From: CAYTTA01 sp964440655
Lineage (GTDB): Bacteria > Bacteroidota > Rhodothermia > Balneolales > Balneolaceae
Assembly: GCA_964440655.1 (NCBI GenBank)
Contig: CAYTTA010000018.1
Span: 1 to 37,816, forward strand
Direction of reading: 5' to 3'
Length of the DNA stretch: 37,816 bases
In this document: positions 24,148-31,973 of the stretch, one piece after another
Layout: each line of letters starts with the position of its first letter
Numbering within the stretch: position 1 is the stretch's first letter
The notes under the pieces: generated by a model
The model's input: only the letters and a program-made list of their open reading frames with translations
What the model was told of the DNA's origin: nothing
Database searches by the model: none
Position numbers and translations under genes: made by a program

Positions 24148-24908
24148 GACCGCCAAACCCCGATCCGATGGATAAAACAGACCAAAAGAGAGTATTTGTG
24201 GAAGATCCGGACCGAATGAAAAGAGATGGCAACGGGGATCTGATTCTGCGCGACACTTCGCTGTTGCCGCTGAAAATCTACACCCGGCCAACCGGGGAAC
24301 CCGACCCGCGCATTGTCAGCTGGAAATACTACAACCGCTTCAACTTCTCCAGGCTGACGGGGCGGCACACGATTCTGCACCGTTCCCTGGGAGTGACCAG
24401 TGCCGTCCGGCAGGAGGGGAAGACCCACGTGGCGGCCAATATGGCGGTCTCCCTGGCACAGGCCTATCAGCGAAGGACGGTCCTGGTCGATCTCAATTTT
24501 GCAAACCCCCAGCTTCACAATGTCTTTGCCACCCGTCTGGAACCGGGAGTCGCCGAGGCGATGGAGTTCCGGACCCTGCGCATCAATCCAACCAGGGTAA
24601 AGGATCTTTTTCTGATGACCGCGGGGGATGCGGAACGCCATCCGCCCGGCATCCACCACACGATTGCGCTCCGGGAGGTTCTCTACACCCTCAAGAATGA
24701 GTTCGATTTCATCATCATCGACATGTGCTCTGTCTTTCCCATTCAAGAGTTTCCTGTCCATTTCATGAATGAAATTGATGGTCTGATTCATGTTGTGAAC
24801 CTGAAACAGACAAAGAAGGGGGAGGTGAACCGCATCTACCATCATCTGGATGAAGATCGCTTCGTCGGCTATGTCTTCAACCGGGTTGAGGAAGGGGGGA
24901 AGAGATGA
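24144..24908 (+). CDS. BY-kinase-like (CpsD/CapB) ATPase with altered Walker A'
   Basis: A 254-residue cytoplasmic P-loop protein of the bacterial tyrosine kinase/MinD-like group that partners Wzz-type proteins. Walker A is TSAVRQEGKTHVAANMAVSL (85-104, Lys93). The Walker A' strand reads VLVDLNFANPQLH, so the family VDxD is VDLN and the second acidic residue is Asn118. Walker B is FDFIIIDM (Asp193). No tyrosine cluster is present at the C-terminus (ends RVEEGGKR), so the usual autophosphorylated tail is missing. It overlaps the Wzz-like gene at its start and a 54-residue membrane protein gene at its end, both by ATGA. It may act as an ATP-binding regulator of the co-polymerase and not as a kinase. 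Confidence 0.85.
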   Translation: MRPPNPDPMDKTDQKRVFVEDPDRMKRDGNGDLILRDTSLLPLKIYTRPTGEPDPRIVSWKYYNRFNFSRLTGRHTILHRSLGVTSAVRQEGKTHVAANMAVSLAQAYQRRTVLVDLNFANPQLHNVFATRLEPGVAEAMEFRTLRINPTRVKDLFLMTAGDAERHPPGIHHTIALREVLYTLKNEFDFIIIDMCSVFPIQEFPVHFMNEIDGLIHVVNLKQTKKGEVNRIYHHLDEDRFVGYVFNRVEEGGKR

Positions 24909-25069
24909 AAACCCTGGTCGGCATTATCCTGTTCCACTATCTGGTGCTTCTCCGTGCGAAACGGTCCGCACCCGGCTCCCTGCCCTGGCTCTCCCTCATT
25001 CTGCTCTCCCTCTGCCTGGTCGTGTATGTGGTCTGGATGATGCAAAACATGGAAGTTCCGGTGTTCTGA
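24905..25069 (+). CDS. 54-residue membrane protein in the exopolysaccharide operon
   Basis: A small gene whose ATG overlaps the stop of the BY-kinase-like gene (ATGA at 24905-24908) and whose TGA lies two bases before the polymerase ATG at 25072. The product is MKTLVGIILFHYLVLL, a short RAKRSAPGS basic turn, then PWLSLILLSLCLVVYVVWMM and a QNMEVPVF tail: two hydrophobic segments joined by a positive loop, a helical hairpin with the loop probably cytoplasmic. I recognise no family. Tight coupling on both sides argues that it is a real gene. It may be a small partner of the co-polymerase or polymerase. Confidence 0.72.
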   Translation: MKTLVGIILFHYLVLLRAKRSAPGSLPWLSLILLSLCLVVYVVWMMQNMEVPVF

Positions 25070-25071
25070 CC

Positions 25072-26667
25072 ATGCCTGCCCTGAACGTCTCCACCCGGTC
25101 TGGACTCTATGAGCGGTTTCTGCTCTCGCCGTTCGGGCTTGACAGAGAGAATGCCCTTGCGCTCTGGCTGCTCCTGGTTTTCAGTTCCATCTCTTTCGGG
25201 GGGCTCTGGTACTTTGAAGGGGAGATGCCGGTTGTGCTGGCCCTCCTCTACCTGGCGGCACTCTTTCTCCTTACGATGCTGAGAATTGACCTGAGCCTCT
25301 CTCTGCTGCTCTTCAATGTTCTTCTGTTTGATCAATATCATATTCCCGGCTTCGAGCCATTCACCCGGGAGGTCGGATTTTTCAACAATCTCAAGGAGAT
25401 CGACTGGCTGCCCTACTTCGATGCCGGGATGGTCAATCCGGTCGAAATCCATCTTGTCCTGCTCATCTCCTCTCTCTTCATTCTGGCCGGGATCCGAAAA
25501 GACCACCCGTTCAAACCGGTTCCCGTTCCGGGTGCCTTTCTCCTTTTTGCCGGCGCCCTGACCCTCTCCTTTGCCTACGGGATCATGGGCGGAGGGGATT
25601 TCATGGTTGCGCTCTGGGAGGTCCGCGCACTCTATTATCTCTGTGTAATGTATCTGCTCGTGCCGCAGATCCTCTCGACGAAGAGGCAGCTCAATCTTCT
25701 GGTCTGGATCTTCATTGCAGGGATCACCATCAAAGCCCTGCAGGGAGTGGGGCGTTTTGTGCAGCTGGGTTTTACAACGGGCGGGCTGGAAGTTCTGACC
25801 AATCACGAAGACCCGGTTTTCACCGTCACGCTCTTCATCCTTCTTGCCGGTTTGCTGGTCTATCGGGTGGACAACCGCCAGAGGAGGTGGCTTCTGATAT
25901 TGCTCCCGCTCCTGCTGCTCGGCTTCTATGTTTCGCAGCGCCGGGCCGCCTACGCCTCCCTCTTTGTATCGATCGGAGCATTCATACTTCTCCTTCCGCC
26001 GGACCGGCGAGGGTCGTTTCTGAAGTATTTCCTCCCTGCGGCTATCTCGCTATTCATCTACGGGGGACTCTTCTGGAACCACTCCGGAACCCTGGGACGA
26101 CCGGTTCAGCTCATCAAATCGGCCATTGAAGAGCAGGACCCGGAACAGAACTACGATGACTACTACTCCAACCTCTATCGCGATCTGGAAAACTACAACC
26201 TGGCACAGACTGTCGTGAACAATACCGTAAAAGGCATCGGTTTTGGAAAACGCTACGAGCAGCCGATTCCACTGGTGGAAATTCCGTTTCCGCTCCGGGA
26301 CTATATCCCCCACAACGAAATACTCTGGGTCCTGGTGAAGATGGGGGCCACCGGCTTTTTTGCCTTCTGGCTCTTTTTCAACGCATTTGCCGCCAGGGGG
26401 GTGGCGGTCTTCCACTCCGTTTCGGATTCCTGGCTGAAAACCCTCACATTGATGATCATCATCTCCGTGATCAACCAGATGGTGGTCTCCTGGTTTGACC
26501 TCCAGCTTACCTACTACCGGAACATGCTCTATCTGGGGACCCTGATGGGACTTCTTCCTGTAGTGGAGTATGCGGCACAACAGCCGGATGAGCGGGATGA
26601 AATCCGCATCGAGCCGATGAATGAGGATGAGAACGCCCCTGAATTCGAGGTGGAGGTGGTGGCATGA
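25072..26667 (+). CDS. O-antigen ligase/Wzy-type polymerase
   Basis: Polytopic membrane protein of 531 residues in the O-antigen ligase/polymerase (Wzy_C) superfamily, expected to polymerise lipid-linked repeat units at the outer face of the inner membrane. Roughly a dozen hydrophobic segments surround a large periplasmic loop. That loop carries GIGFGKRYEQ and, just before the next helix, DYIPHNEILWVLVKMGATGF, matching the conserved GxG...HN motif of the family. The tail is acidic (DERDEIRIEPMNEDENAPE). The frame is open upstream to 24850, but that part overlaps the BY-kinase-like and 54-residue genes in another frame and lacks membrane character; ATG 25072, just after the small gene, is the start. 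It overlaps the flippase gene by ATGA. Confidence 0.87.
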   Translation: MPALNVSTRSGLYERFLLSPFGLDRENALALWLLLVFSSISFGGLWYFEGEMPVVLALLYLAALFLLTMLRIDLSLSLLLFNVLLFDQYHIPGFEPFTREVGFFNNLKEIDWLPYFDAGMVNPVEIHLVLLISSLFILAGIRKDHPFKPVPVPGAFLLFAGALTLSFAYGIMGGGDFMVALWEVRALYYLCVMYLLVPQILSTKRQLNLLVWIFIAGITIKALQGVGRFVQLGFTTGGLEVLTNHEDPVFTVTLFILLAGLLVYRVDNRQRRWLLILLPLLLLGFYVSQRRAAYASLFVSIGAFILLLPPDRRGSFLKYFLPAAISLFIYGGLFWNHSGTLGRPVQLIKSAIEEQDPEQNYDDYYSNLYRDLENYNLAQTVVNNTVKGIGFGKRYEQPIPLVEIPFPLRDYIPHNEILWVLVKMGATGFFAFWLFFNAFAARGVAVFHSVSDSWLKTLTLMIIISVINQMVVSWFDLQLTYYRNMLYLGTLMGLLPVVEYAAQQPDERDEIRIEPMNEDENAPEFEVEVVA

Positions 26668-28154
26668 GAACCGGAATCAGGGAAAGACTGGCACGCAATC
26701 TTTCGGTGATGATGGGGGCGCAGGGGATCACATGGATCTCCAGCTTCGTACTCCTCTACTTTCTGCCGCGCTACCTGGGAACGGAGGATTTCGGACGGCT
26801 CTATCTGGCTCTCTCCATCAAAATGATGCTCGGTCTGCTGATCGATTTCGGGGGGAGCTTTCTGATTGCCAAAGAGGTGGCACGATCCCGGACCGTGGGC
26901 ATGAAGATCCTGAACAGCTATATCGTGCTCCGGGTACTGCTCTGGGTTCTCGCGATCGGGCTGATCATGCTTCTTTCCGATCTTCTCGGCTACTCGGAGC
27001 ATGTTCATCTGCTTATTCTCGTACTGGCGGTAGGCAAATTGTGGGAGGGAGGTGCCTCGGCACTCAGTGCCTTCTTTCAGGGAATCGAACGGATGGAGTA
27101 CCCTTCGATGGGAGGGGTTGCCGAGCGGGTTTTTGTCGCCTTCTTTGCGGTGATCGCCCTGCTGCTGGGGGGTGACTCCCTGGCGGTGGCTGTGGTCATG
27201 TCTGCCGGATCACTCATTCATCTGCTGGTGATCTTCTGGTTTTCACGGAAGTTCATGACTCTCAACTTCCGGTTGAACCTCAAAAGCATCCAGCTTCTCG
27301 GCTCGGGGATGCCCTACTTTCTTTTCTCTCTCTTCTCGGTGATCTACTACCGGATCGATGCGGTGATGATCTCCTCGATGACCAACGAGTCGGTCACTGG
27401 CTGGTATGGAGGGGCGTTCCGCTTTTTCGATATCGTGATGGTCCTTCCCCTGCTTTATAAAACCGCCATCTTTCCGGTCTTCTCCCGGCTCTGGAACGAT
27501 AAAGGGGGGACACTGGAGACCACCATCGGCGAGAGTCTCCGGTTGATGATCATACTGGGAATACCGACCGCCCTCTTCATCTTCTTCTACTCGGCACCGA
27601 TCATCGATTTCTTCATGGATCTGGAAGAATACGGTCCTTCGGTCATCATCCTGCAGATTTTTGCCCTCAGCATACCGGTCATCTACCTGGACATCATCCT
27701 GGGGAGCGCACTGATGGGTGCCGCGAACCGGCAGTCTTTCTGGGCGGTGATCGGTTTCCTGGCCATTCTGGTGAATACCGGGCTGAACTGGCTCTGGATC
27801 CCCTGGACGCAGACACTCTTTGAGAACGGCGGGATCGGAGGGGCGGCCGCGACACTGGTTACCGAGATCTTTGTCATGACCTGTGCATTGTGGCTGCTGC
27901 CGAAGGGATACCTCCGACTTATCCGGGCTTCCCATCTGCTCAAGCCGCTTGCCGCGGGAGGCATGATGCTGGCGACGATGGTCATTCTGGAGAGAGCCGG
28001 TCTTCACTGGATTCCCTCGGCGGCTCTGGGAGGGATGGCATACCTGGCAGGACTCTTTCTGGTCCGGACCTTCAACAGCAAGGAGATCCGGATGCTGAAG
28101 AGCATGCTCTCCTTCCAGGGGCTCAAATTGATCCTTCAGAAAGAGACGCTTTGA
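26664..28154 (+). CDS. Wzx-type oligosaccharide flippase
   Basis: A 496-residue polytopic protein of the MOP/polysaccharide-biosynthesis (Wzx/RfbX) family, with about 14 hydrophobic segments. It should move undecaprenyl-linked repeat units across the inner membrane. Typical features are the N-terminal ITWISSFVLLYFLPRYLGTE followed by DFGRLYLALS, the YYRIDAVMISSM segment in the middle, and ALSIPVIYLDIILGSALMGA in the second half. Its start overlaps the polymerase stop by four bases. Wzx next to Wzy and Wzz defines a Wzx/Wzy-dependent pathway, as opposed to ABC-transporter or synthase types. The sugar unit cannot be inferred. Confidence 0.9.
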   Translation: MRTGIRERLARNLSVMMGAQGITWISSFVLLYFLPRYLGTEDFGRLYLALSIKMMLGLLIDFGGSFLIAKEVARSRTVGMKILNSYIVLRVLLWVLAIGLIMLLSDLLGYSEHVHLLILVLAVGKLWEGGASALSAFFQGIERMEYPSMGGVAERVFVAFFAVIALLLGGDSLAVAVVMSAGSLIHLLVIFWFSRKFMTLNFRLNLKSIQLLGSGMPYFLFSLFSVIYYRIDAVMISSMTNESVTGWYGGAFRFFDIVMVLPLLYKTAIFPVFSRLWNDKGGTLETTIGESLRLMIILGIPTALFIFFYSAPIIDFFMDLEEYGPSVIILQIFALSIPVIYLDIILGSALMGAANRQSFWAVIGFLAILVNTGLNWLWIPWTQTLFENGGIGGAAATLVTEIFVMTCALWLLPKGYLRLIRASHLLKPLAAGGMMLATMVILERAGLHWIPSAALGGMAYLAGLFLVRTFNSKEIRMLKSMLSFQGLKLILQKETL

Positions 28155-28158
28155 GAGA

Positions 28159-28206
28159 AATCGACAGAGGGACAAACCGATAGAGACCGAAACCGACAGA
28201 GAGATC
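28159..28206. repeat. Three tandem 16-base repeats between wzx-like and acyltransferase genes
   Basis: Units start at 28159, 28175 and 28191: AAATCGACAGAGGGAC, AAACCGATAGAGACCG, AAACCGACAGAGAGAT. The core AAAYCGAYAGAG is present three times at an exact 16-base period. They fill most of the 66-base gap within the operon and overlap the purine-rich region just ahead of the next start codon. Confidence 0.7.
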
Positions 28207-28220
28207 AAAAGAAGAGAGAC

Positions 28221-29609
28221 ATGGAGAGAGACAAAGGTGCGATGGCAACCCGTTTTTCCGGATCGGGGACCGCAACAGGGGAGAATGAAACGTATCAGTT
28301 CAGGGCCAGAATCCGGCCTCAGCCTCTCTACAGAAAGGAGGCTTTACGCATGCAGATTGACAGGGAGGAGCGTGCGTTGAAGGAGCTCTATGAACCCTGG
28401 AAGGAGCTGGCCGGGCGGACAGAGGCTTCTCTCTATCTTTCACCCGAGTGGGTGGAGAACTGGTGGAACTGCTTCGGACGGCACCCCAGACGCTCTCTTT
28501 TCCTCATCTCTTTCTGGAACGGGGAGGAGATGGTGGGGCTTGCCCCGCTCTATGTGGGATCGACAGGAATCGGACGGATCTGTCTGGAGCGGCGGGCGCA
28601 GCTGCTCGGAAGCGGAGGGAGTCCCAATGAGCAGTTCGGTTATCTGGATGATTACGGGATCAGTGATTTTCTGGATATCGTGGCGGATGAGCCCTGGGCG
28701 CCGGTGGTGGCCGATCTGCTGGCCGATTTTCTCCTTTCAGAAAACGCGGGAGTCGAGCGGGTCACTTTTCATCAGGCGGGGGATCGCAGCATGATCATGC
28801 GCCATCTCTTCCCGGCGCTGAAGCGGGCGCATGCCAGACTCAGCCTGGATCAGACCGATACCTGTCCCTATATCGACCTGAAAGGGACCTCCTCCCTGGA
28901 GGCATATATCCGCGGTGTGAAATCCAATGCCCGGAGAAGGTTGCGACAGACGCTCCGAGCGGCCGGCCCGGAACAACGATATGCCGTCCGCAAGGCGGTC
29001 GCCCCTGAAGAGGTCGTTGCAGCCACCGATCGTGTGATCCGGCTTCATCAGGAGCGCTGGAACCGGCTCGGCTTCCCGGGTGTCTTCCATGACCCCCGGT
29101 TTGAAACCTTCTTCCGGGAGCTGGTCCGGACTGCGCACCGGCGTGAATGGCTCTGGTTCGCAGAGGCGGTCGGCCCCGACGGAGTATGCGCCTCCCGCAT
29201 GGCTCTTCTCTACAATGGCCGTTACTACGATTACATCAGTGGATTTGATGATGAATCTGAGCTTTCCCGGTATCGTCCCGGATTCGGAGTGCTTCTCCAC
29301 ATGATTGAAAATGCGCTCGAGTCGGGAGTGGAACGGATAGAACTGCTTCGGGGGGAAGAGGGATACAAATATGATTTTACAGCCGATCGCTTCCAGAACT
29401 GGAGAGTGGCGGTTGTGACCACACAGGGTGAAAAGGCAGTTCGCAGAGCACTTTCTGCAATTCTGAAGCCGGCAGCGATGATCTATCGGATCGCTGCCCG
29501 TGAAAAACGGCTTTTGCAGGTCCAACGGAAGCGGAACGGCGTTCCGGGGATGGTGCAGGGGTATCTCTCATTCCGCATCGCTTCGCTGCAGCGCAAGAGG
29601 GGTGAATAG
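28221..29609 (+). CDS. BcsL/CelD-type GNAT-fold acyltransferase (copy 1)
   Basis: A cytoplasmic protein of up to 462 residues in the acetyltransferase-6 (BcsL/CelD, FemAB-like) group often found in exopolysaccharide loci, probably acylating a sugar precursor. The N-terminal half has YLSPEWVENWWNCFG and GEEMVGLAPLYVG. The C-terminal half has VKSNARRRLRQTL, RLHQERWNRLGFPGVF and the RGEEGYKYDFT motif. The product of 34491 carries the same three motifs, so the two are paralogues. The start is ambiguous: ATG 28221 has GAAGAGAG upstream, whereas ATG 28350 (residue 44) has the stronger AAAGGAGG at eight bases. The paralogue has a similar N-terminal extension, which mildly favours the longer form. 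Donor and acceptor are unknown. Confidence 0.83.
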   Translation: MERDKGAMATRFSGSGTATGENETYQFRARIRPQPLYRKEALRMQIDREERALKELYEPWKELAGRTEASLYLSPEWVENWWNCFGRHPRRSLFLISFWNGEEMVGLAPLYVGSTGIGRICLERRAQLLGSGGSPNEQFGYLDDYGISDFLDIVADEPWAPVVADLLADFLLSENAGVERVTFHQAGDRSMIMRHLFPALKRAHARLSLDQTDTCPYIDLKGTSSLEAYIRGVKSNARRRLRQTLRAAGPEQRYAVRKAVAPEEVVAATDRVIRLHQERWNRLGFPGVFHDPRFETFFRELVRTAHRREWLWFAEAVGPDGVCASRMALLYNGRYYDYISGFDDESELSRYRPGFGVLLHMIENALESGVERIELLRGEEGYKYDFTADRFQNWRVAVVTTQGEKAVRRALSAILKPAAMIYRIAAREKRLLQVQRKRNGVPGMVQGYLSFRIASLQRKRGE

Positions 29610-29916
29610 GCGTTTCGTGGAGCCCGAACAGGCTGAAAGTGCCTCAGGGTTCATTTTACACATTTCACTCTCCTTTGAGAAGATTTTTTACAGGGAAGAG
29701 GTCAGCCCGGAGACGTGATGGAAGGGTCGCAAGGAGGGTATTGGTCGGGATGGATGGGAGCCTGTGAGGCAGGAGAGAGGCCCTGCCGGATTTTGCCGGA
29801 TGGCCCGGTCAGCTGCATTTTTTGGCACGTTTGTTGCCCGTTGGCGGATAACGGTAAACGGGTAAGCCTCTGGCTCACGGGCGGAAGTCAACATCTTACC
29901 AGGGAGAGTAGAAAAG
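29610..29916 (+). promoter_or_regulatory. 307-base control region of the deacetylase operon
   Basis: Non-coding. It contains the shared GAAGATTTTTTACA element (29679-29692) preceded by TCTC-CTTT-GAGA (29670-29681), then an inverted repeat CCTG/CAGG near 29761-29773. A sigma-54 promoter lies at 29823-29837, and AGGGAGAG before the deacetylase ATG. The shared element ends about 131 bases upstream of the -24 box. Confidence 0.55.
29823..29837 (+). promoter_or_regulatory. Sigma-54 promoter of the deacetylase/glycosyltransferase operon
   Basis: TTGGCACGTTTGTTGCC is an exact sigma-54 match: TGGCAC at 29823-29828, five bases, TTGC at 29834-29837. The 15-mer TTGGCACGTTTGTTG is identical to the minus-strand promoter at 22386-22400. 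The expected start near 29849 leaves a leader of about 68 bases to the ATG at 29917. Confidence 0.87.
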
Positions 29917-30720
29917 ATGAAAAGAGAGAGGATCAAGGTATTGATGTATCATCGTGTGGTCCGGGAGAAACCCCGAAAGGAACCGCGATGGATGTATGTG
30001 ACCCTGGCGGAATTCAGGAGACAGATGAAGATTCTGGAGAGGCTGAATTTCACTCCGATCACCTTTTCCGATTACCGTCTCTGGCTGGAGAAGAGGCTCA
30101 CCCTGCCCCGGAAACCGATCATCCTGACATTCGACGATGGCTATCTGGATACCTGGGAGCTGGCCATACCAGTCCTGAAAGAGTTCGGGATGAGGGCGGT
30201 GATCTTTGTCCTGGGAGACCGGCATCTGCGTTCGGCACGGTGGGACGAGAGAGAAGGGGAGGAGCCCCTCCCGCTTATGAACGATGATCAGATCCGGGCT
30301 GCCTCTTCCTGGGGATTTGAGATCGGATCACACGGCATGAGCCATCGTCCCCTTGCCGGTCTGGATGACCGGGAGATCCGTTACGAGATTCACGATTCGA
30401 AACGGATTCTGGAGTCCCTTTTGGGTGAAGAGGTCTGCACCATCTCTTACCCCTATGGGAACACCGATCAACGGGTGATCGCCGAGACGGAGCGAGCGGG
30501 CTACTCTTTTGGGTGCGGGGTCTTCAGCGGACCTCCCCGTTTCGGGGATCACTTTCTGGACTTCCGGCGCATTGCCGTAAACCCCGGAAAAGGGGCATTC
30601 CGCTTTCTCATTCAGGTGACGACTCCGTACGAGTATGCCGAGTGGGCCTGGTCCAGAATGAATAACAGAAAGATGGAGACGCGACGTGCCTTTGTTGCCC
30701 TCCAGACGGAGAAGCCGTGA
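29917..30720 (+). CDS. NodB-type polysaccharide deacetylase (CE4)
   Basis: A 267-residue carbohydrate esterase family 4 enzyme, likely to remove N-acetyl groups from a polysaccharide or precursor. Family motif 1 is TFDDGY (71-76, catalytic and metal-binding Asp73/Asp74). Motif 2 is GSHGMSHRPL (137-146) with the metal-ligand His139 and His143. Motif 3-like TISYPYGN follows near 200. No signal peptide is seen, so action would be cytoplasmic unless exported otherwise. The opening VLMYHRVV is typical of exopolysaccharide-locus deacetylases. It has a good ribosome site (AGGGAGAG) and an exact sigma-54 promoter upstream, and begins a five-gene plus-strand unit with three glycosyltransferases. Confidence 0.92.
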   Translation: MKRERIKVLMYHRVVREKPRKEPRWMYVTLAEFRRQMKILERLNFTPITFSDYRLWLEKRLTLPRKPIILTFDDGYLDTWELAIPVLKEFGMRAVIFVLGDRHLRSARWDEREGEEPLPLMNDDQIRAASSWGFEIGSHGMSHRPLAGLDDREIRYEIHDSKRILESLLGEEVCTISYPYGNTDQRVIAETERAGYSFGCGVFSGPPRFGDHFLDFRRIAVNPGKGAFRFLIQVTTPYEYAEWAWSRMNNRKMETRRAFVALQTEKP

Positions 30721-30815
30721 ATCGTCTTCCTGCCGATCACTCAAGGGGAAGATCAGGTGGATGGAAGAGAATCCGCCTCGCTCTTCATGAATTATCATCC
30801 AAAAACTGGTAAAAC

Positions 30816-31973
30816 GTGGAACAGACCGAAACGGCTGTGAGAACGCTCTATATCATTTCGAAAGGAATCGGAAAGCTGCCTGAGGAGACCATGCTGCGCA
30901 TGGAGGAGACGGACCGTATTCCGAGAGCGTCGCTCCTTGAAAAGGCTCTCCGGGCGGAGCTTCTGGATGAGCGCTATCTGGAGGAGAAAGTACCGGCCAG
31001 CCGCCGGTGGATCTACCGCTTTGTTTCCGTCACATTTGCCCAGATTCTCGAGGCGCTTTTGGTACAGCACCGTTATGATGTGGTCTTCTCCCAGTCGGAG
31101 AAGGTGGGGCTGCCGCTCGCTCTGCTGAAAAAAATAATGCGCCTGAAGACGCCCCATGTGGTAATCATTTCCCGGATAACATCCCCCGATCCCTCTCGGG
31201 GAAGGAAAAAGAAATGGTTTGTTCGGCAGACGGGAGGGGTGATCGGCCGCTTCCTGATCTGGTCTTCGGTTCAGAGAAGAATAGCTGTCCGTGAGCTGGG
31301 GGTTCCGGAGCAGAAGATCGTTCTGCTCAAGAGGGGGACCGATCAGAAATTCTGGCGACCTTCCAGTGTTGCGGTTCCATCCGATATGATCTGCTCTGTA
31401 GGTATGGAGGCGCGGGACTATCCCACCCTGGTCGAGGCCCTTCGTCCTCTGGATATCCCCTGCCACATCGCAGTGGGTGACACCCGCGGGGAGATCTTCT
31501 CTACAGTAAAAAGGCTTTACGATATTTCTGACCTGCCGGCCCACATCACAGTAGGCCGGAAACAGCAGGCCGAACTGCGTAAGCTCTACTGGCGCTCCCG
31601 TTTCGTCGTGATCTCCCTGCTTCCGACCGATTCGGACAACGGCCTGACAGCCATTCTGGAAGCGATGGCTTCCGGGAAGGCGGTCATCTGCAGCCGGGTG
31701 GAGGGCCAGGTGGATGTCATTGAGGATGGTGTGACGGGAATGTATGTCCCCCAGGGAGATCCGGAAGCCCTTCGGAAGGCCGTTCTGCAACTCTGGAACG
31801 ATCCGGAGCGTGCAGCCGCGATGGGCCGGGCAGCCCGTCGCCATATCGAGGAGCATCATACGCTTGAGCGATTTGTCGAAAGGATCCGACAAGAGGTGCA
31901 GGAGGTGGTCAGGCAGTACAGAATGGAGGAGAGTTCACTGAAAGAAGGGGTAACTAATCAGATAATGCAATGA
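30816..31973 (+). CDS. Glycosyltransferase family 4 (GT-B)
   Basis: A 385-residue GT-B glycosyltransferase. The first beta strand (RTLYIISKGIGKLPEE) begins the N-terminal Rossmann domain. The donor-binding C-terminal domain carries LTAILEAMASGKAVICSRVE then GQVDVIEDGVTGMYVPQGDP, the GT4 E-x7-E region. The start is GTG 30816, as no ATG precedes the first strand; GTG 30837 is another possibility. It lies 95 bases after the deacetylase and overlaps the GT2 gene by ATGA. It should add one sugar of the repeat unit at the cytoplasmic face; the sugar is unknown. Confidence 0.85.
   Translation: MEQTETAVRTLYIISKGIGKLPEETMLRMEETDRIPRASLLEKALRAELLDERYLEEKVPASRRWIYRFVSVTFAQILEALLVQHRYDVVFSQSEKVGLPLALLKKIMRLKTPHVVIISRITSPDPSRGRKKKWFVRQTGGVIGRFLIWSSVQRRIAVRELGVPEQKIVLLKRGTDQKFWRPSSVAVPSDMICSVGMEARDYPTLVEALRPLDIPCHIAVGDTRGEIFSTVKRLYDISDLPAHITVGRKQQAELRKLYWRSRFVVISLLPTDSDNGLTAILEAMASGKAVICSRVEGQVDVIEDGVTGMYVPQGDPEALRKAVLQLWNDPERAAAMGRAARRHIEEHHTLERFVERIRQEVQEVVRQYRMEESSLKEGVTNQIMQ

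Noticed and set aside
24850..25071. In-frame upstream extension of the polymerase gene with an ATG at 24850
   Set aside because: It reads the end of the BY-kinase-like gene and the 54-residue gene in another frame, gives a basic Pro/Gly-rich peptide with no membrane character, and ATG 25072 is correctly placed after a coupled gene.
26205..26700. TGGCAC strings at about 26204 and 26686 as further sigma-54 promoters
   Set aside because: Neither has TTGC or GC at the -12 position with five-base spacing, and both lie inside coding sequence.
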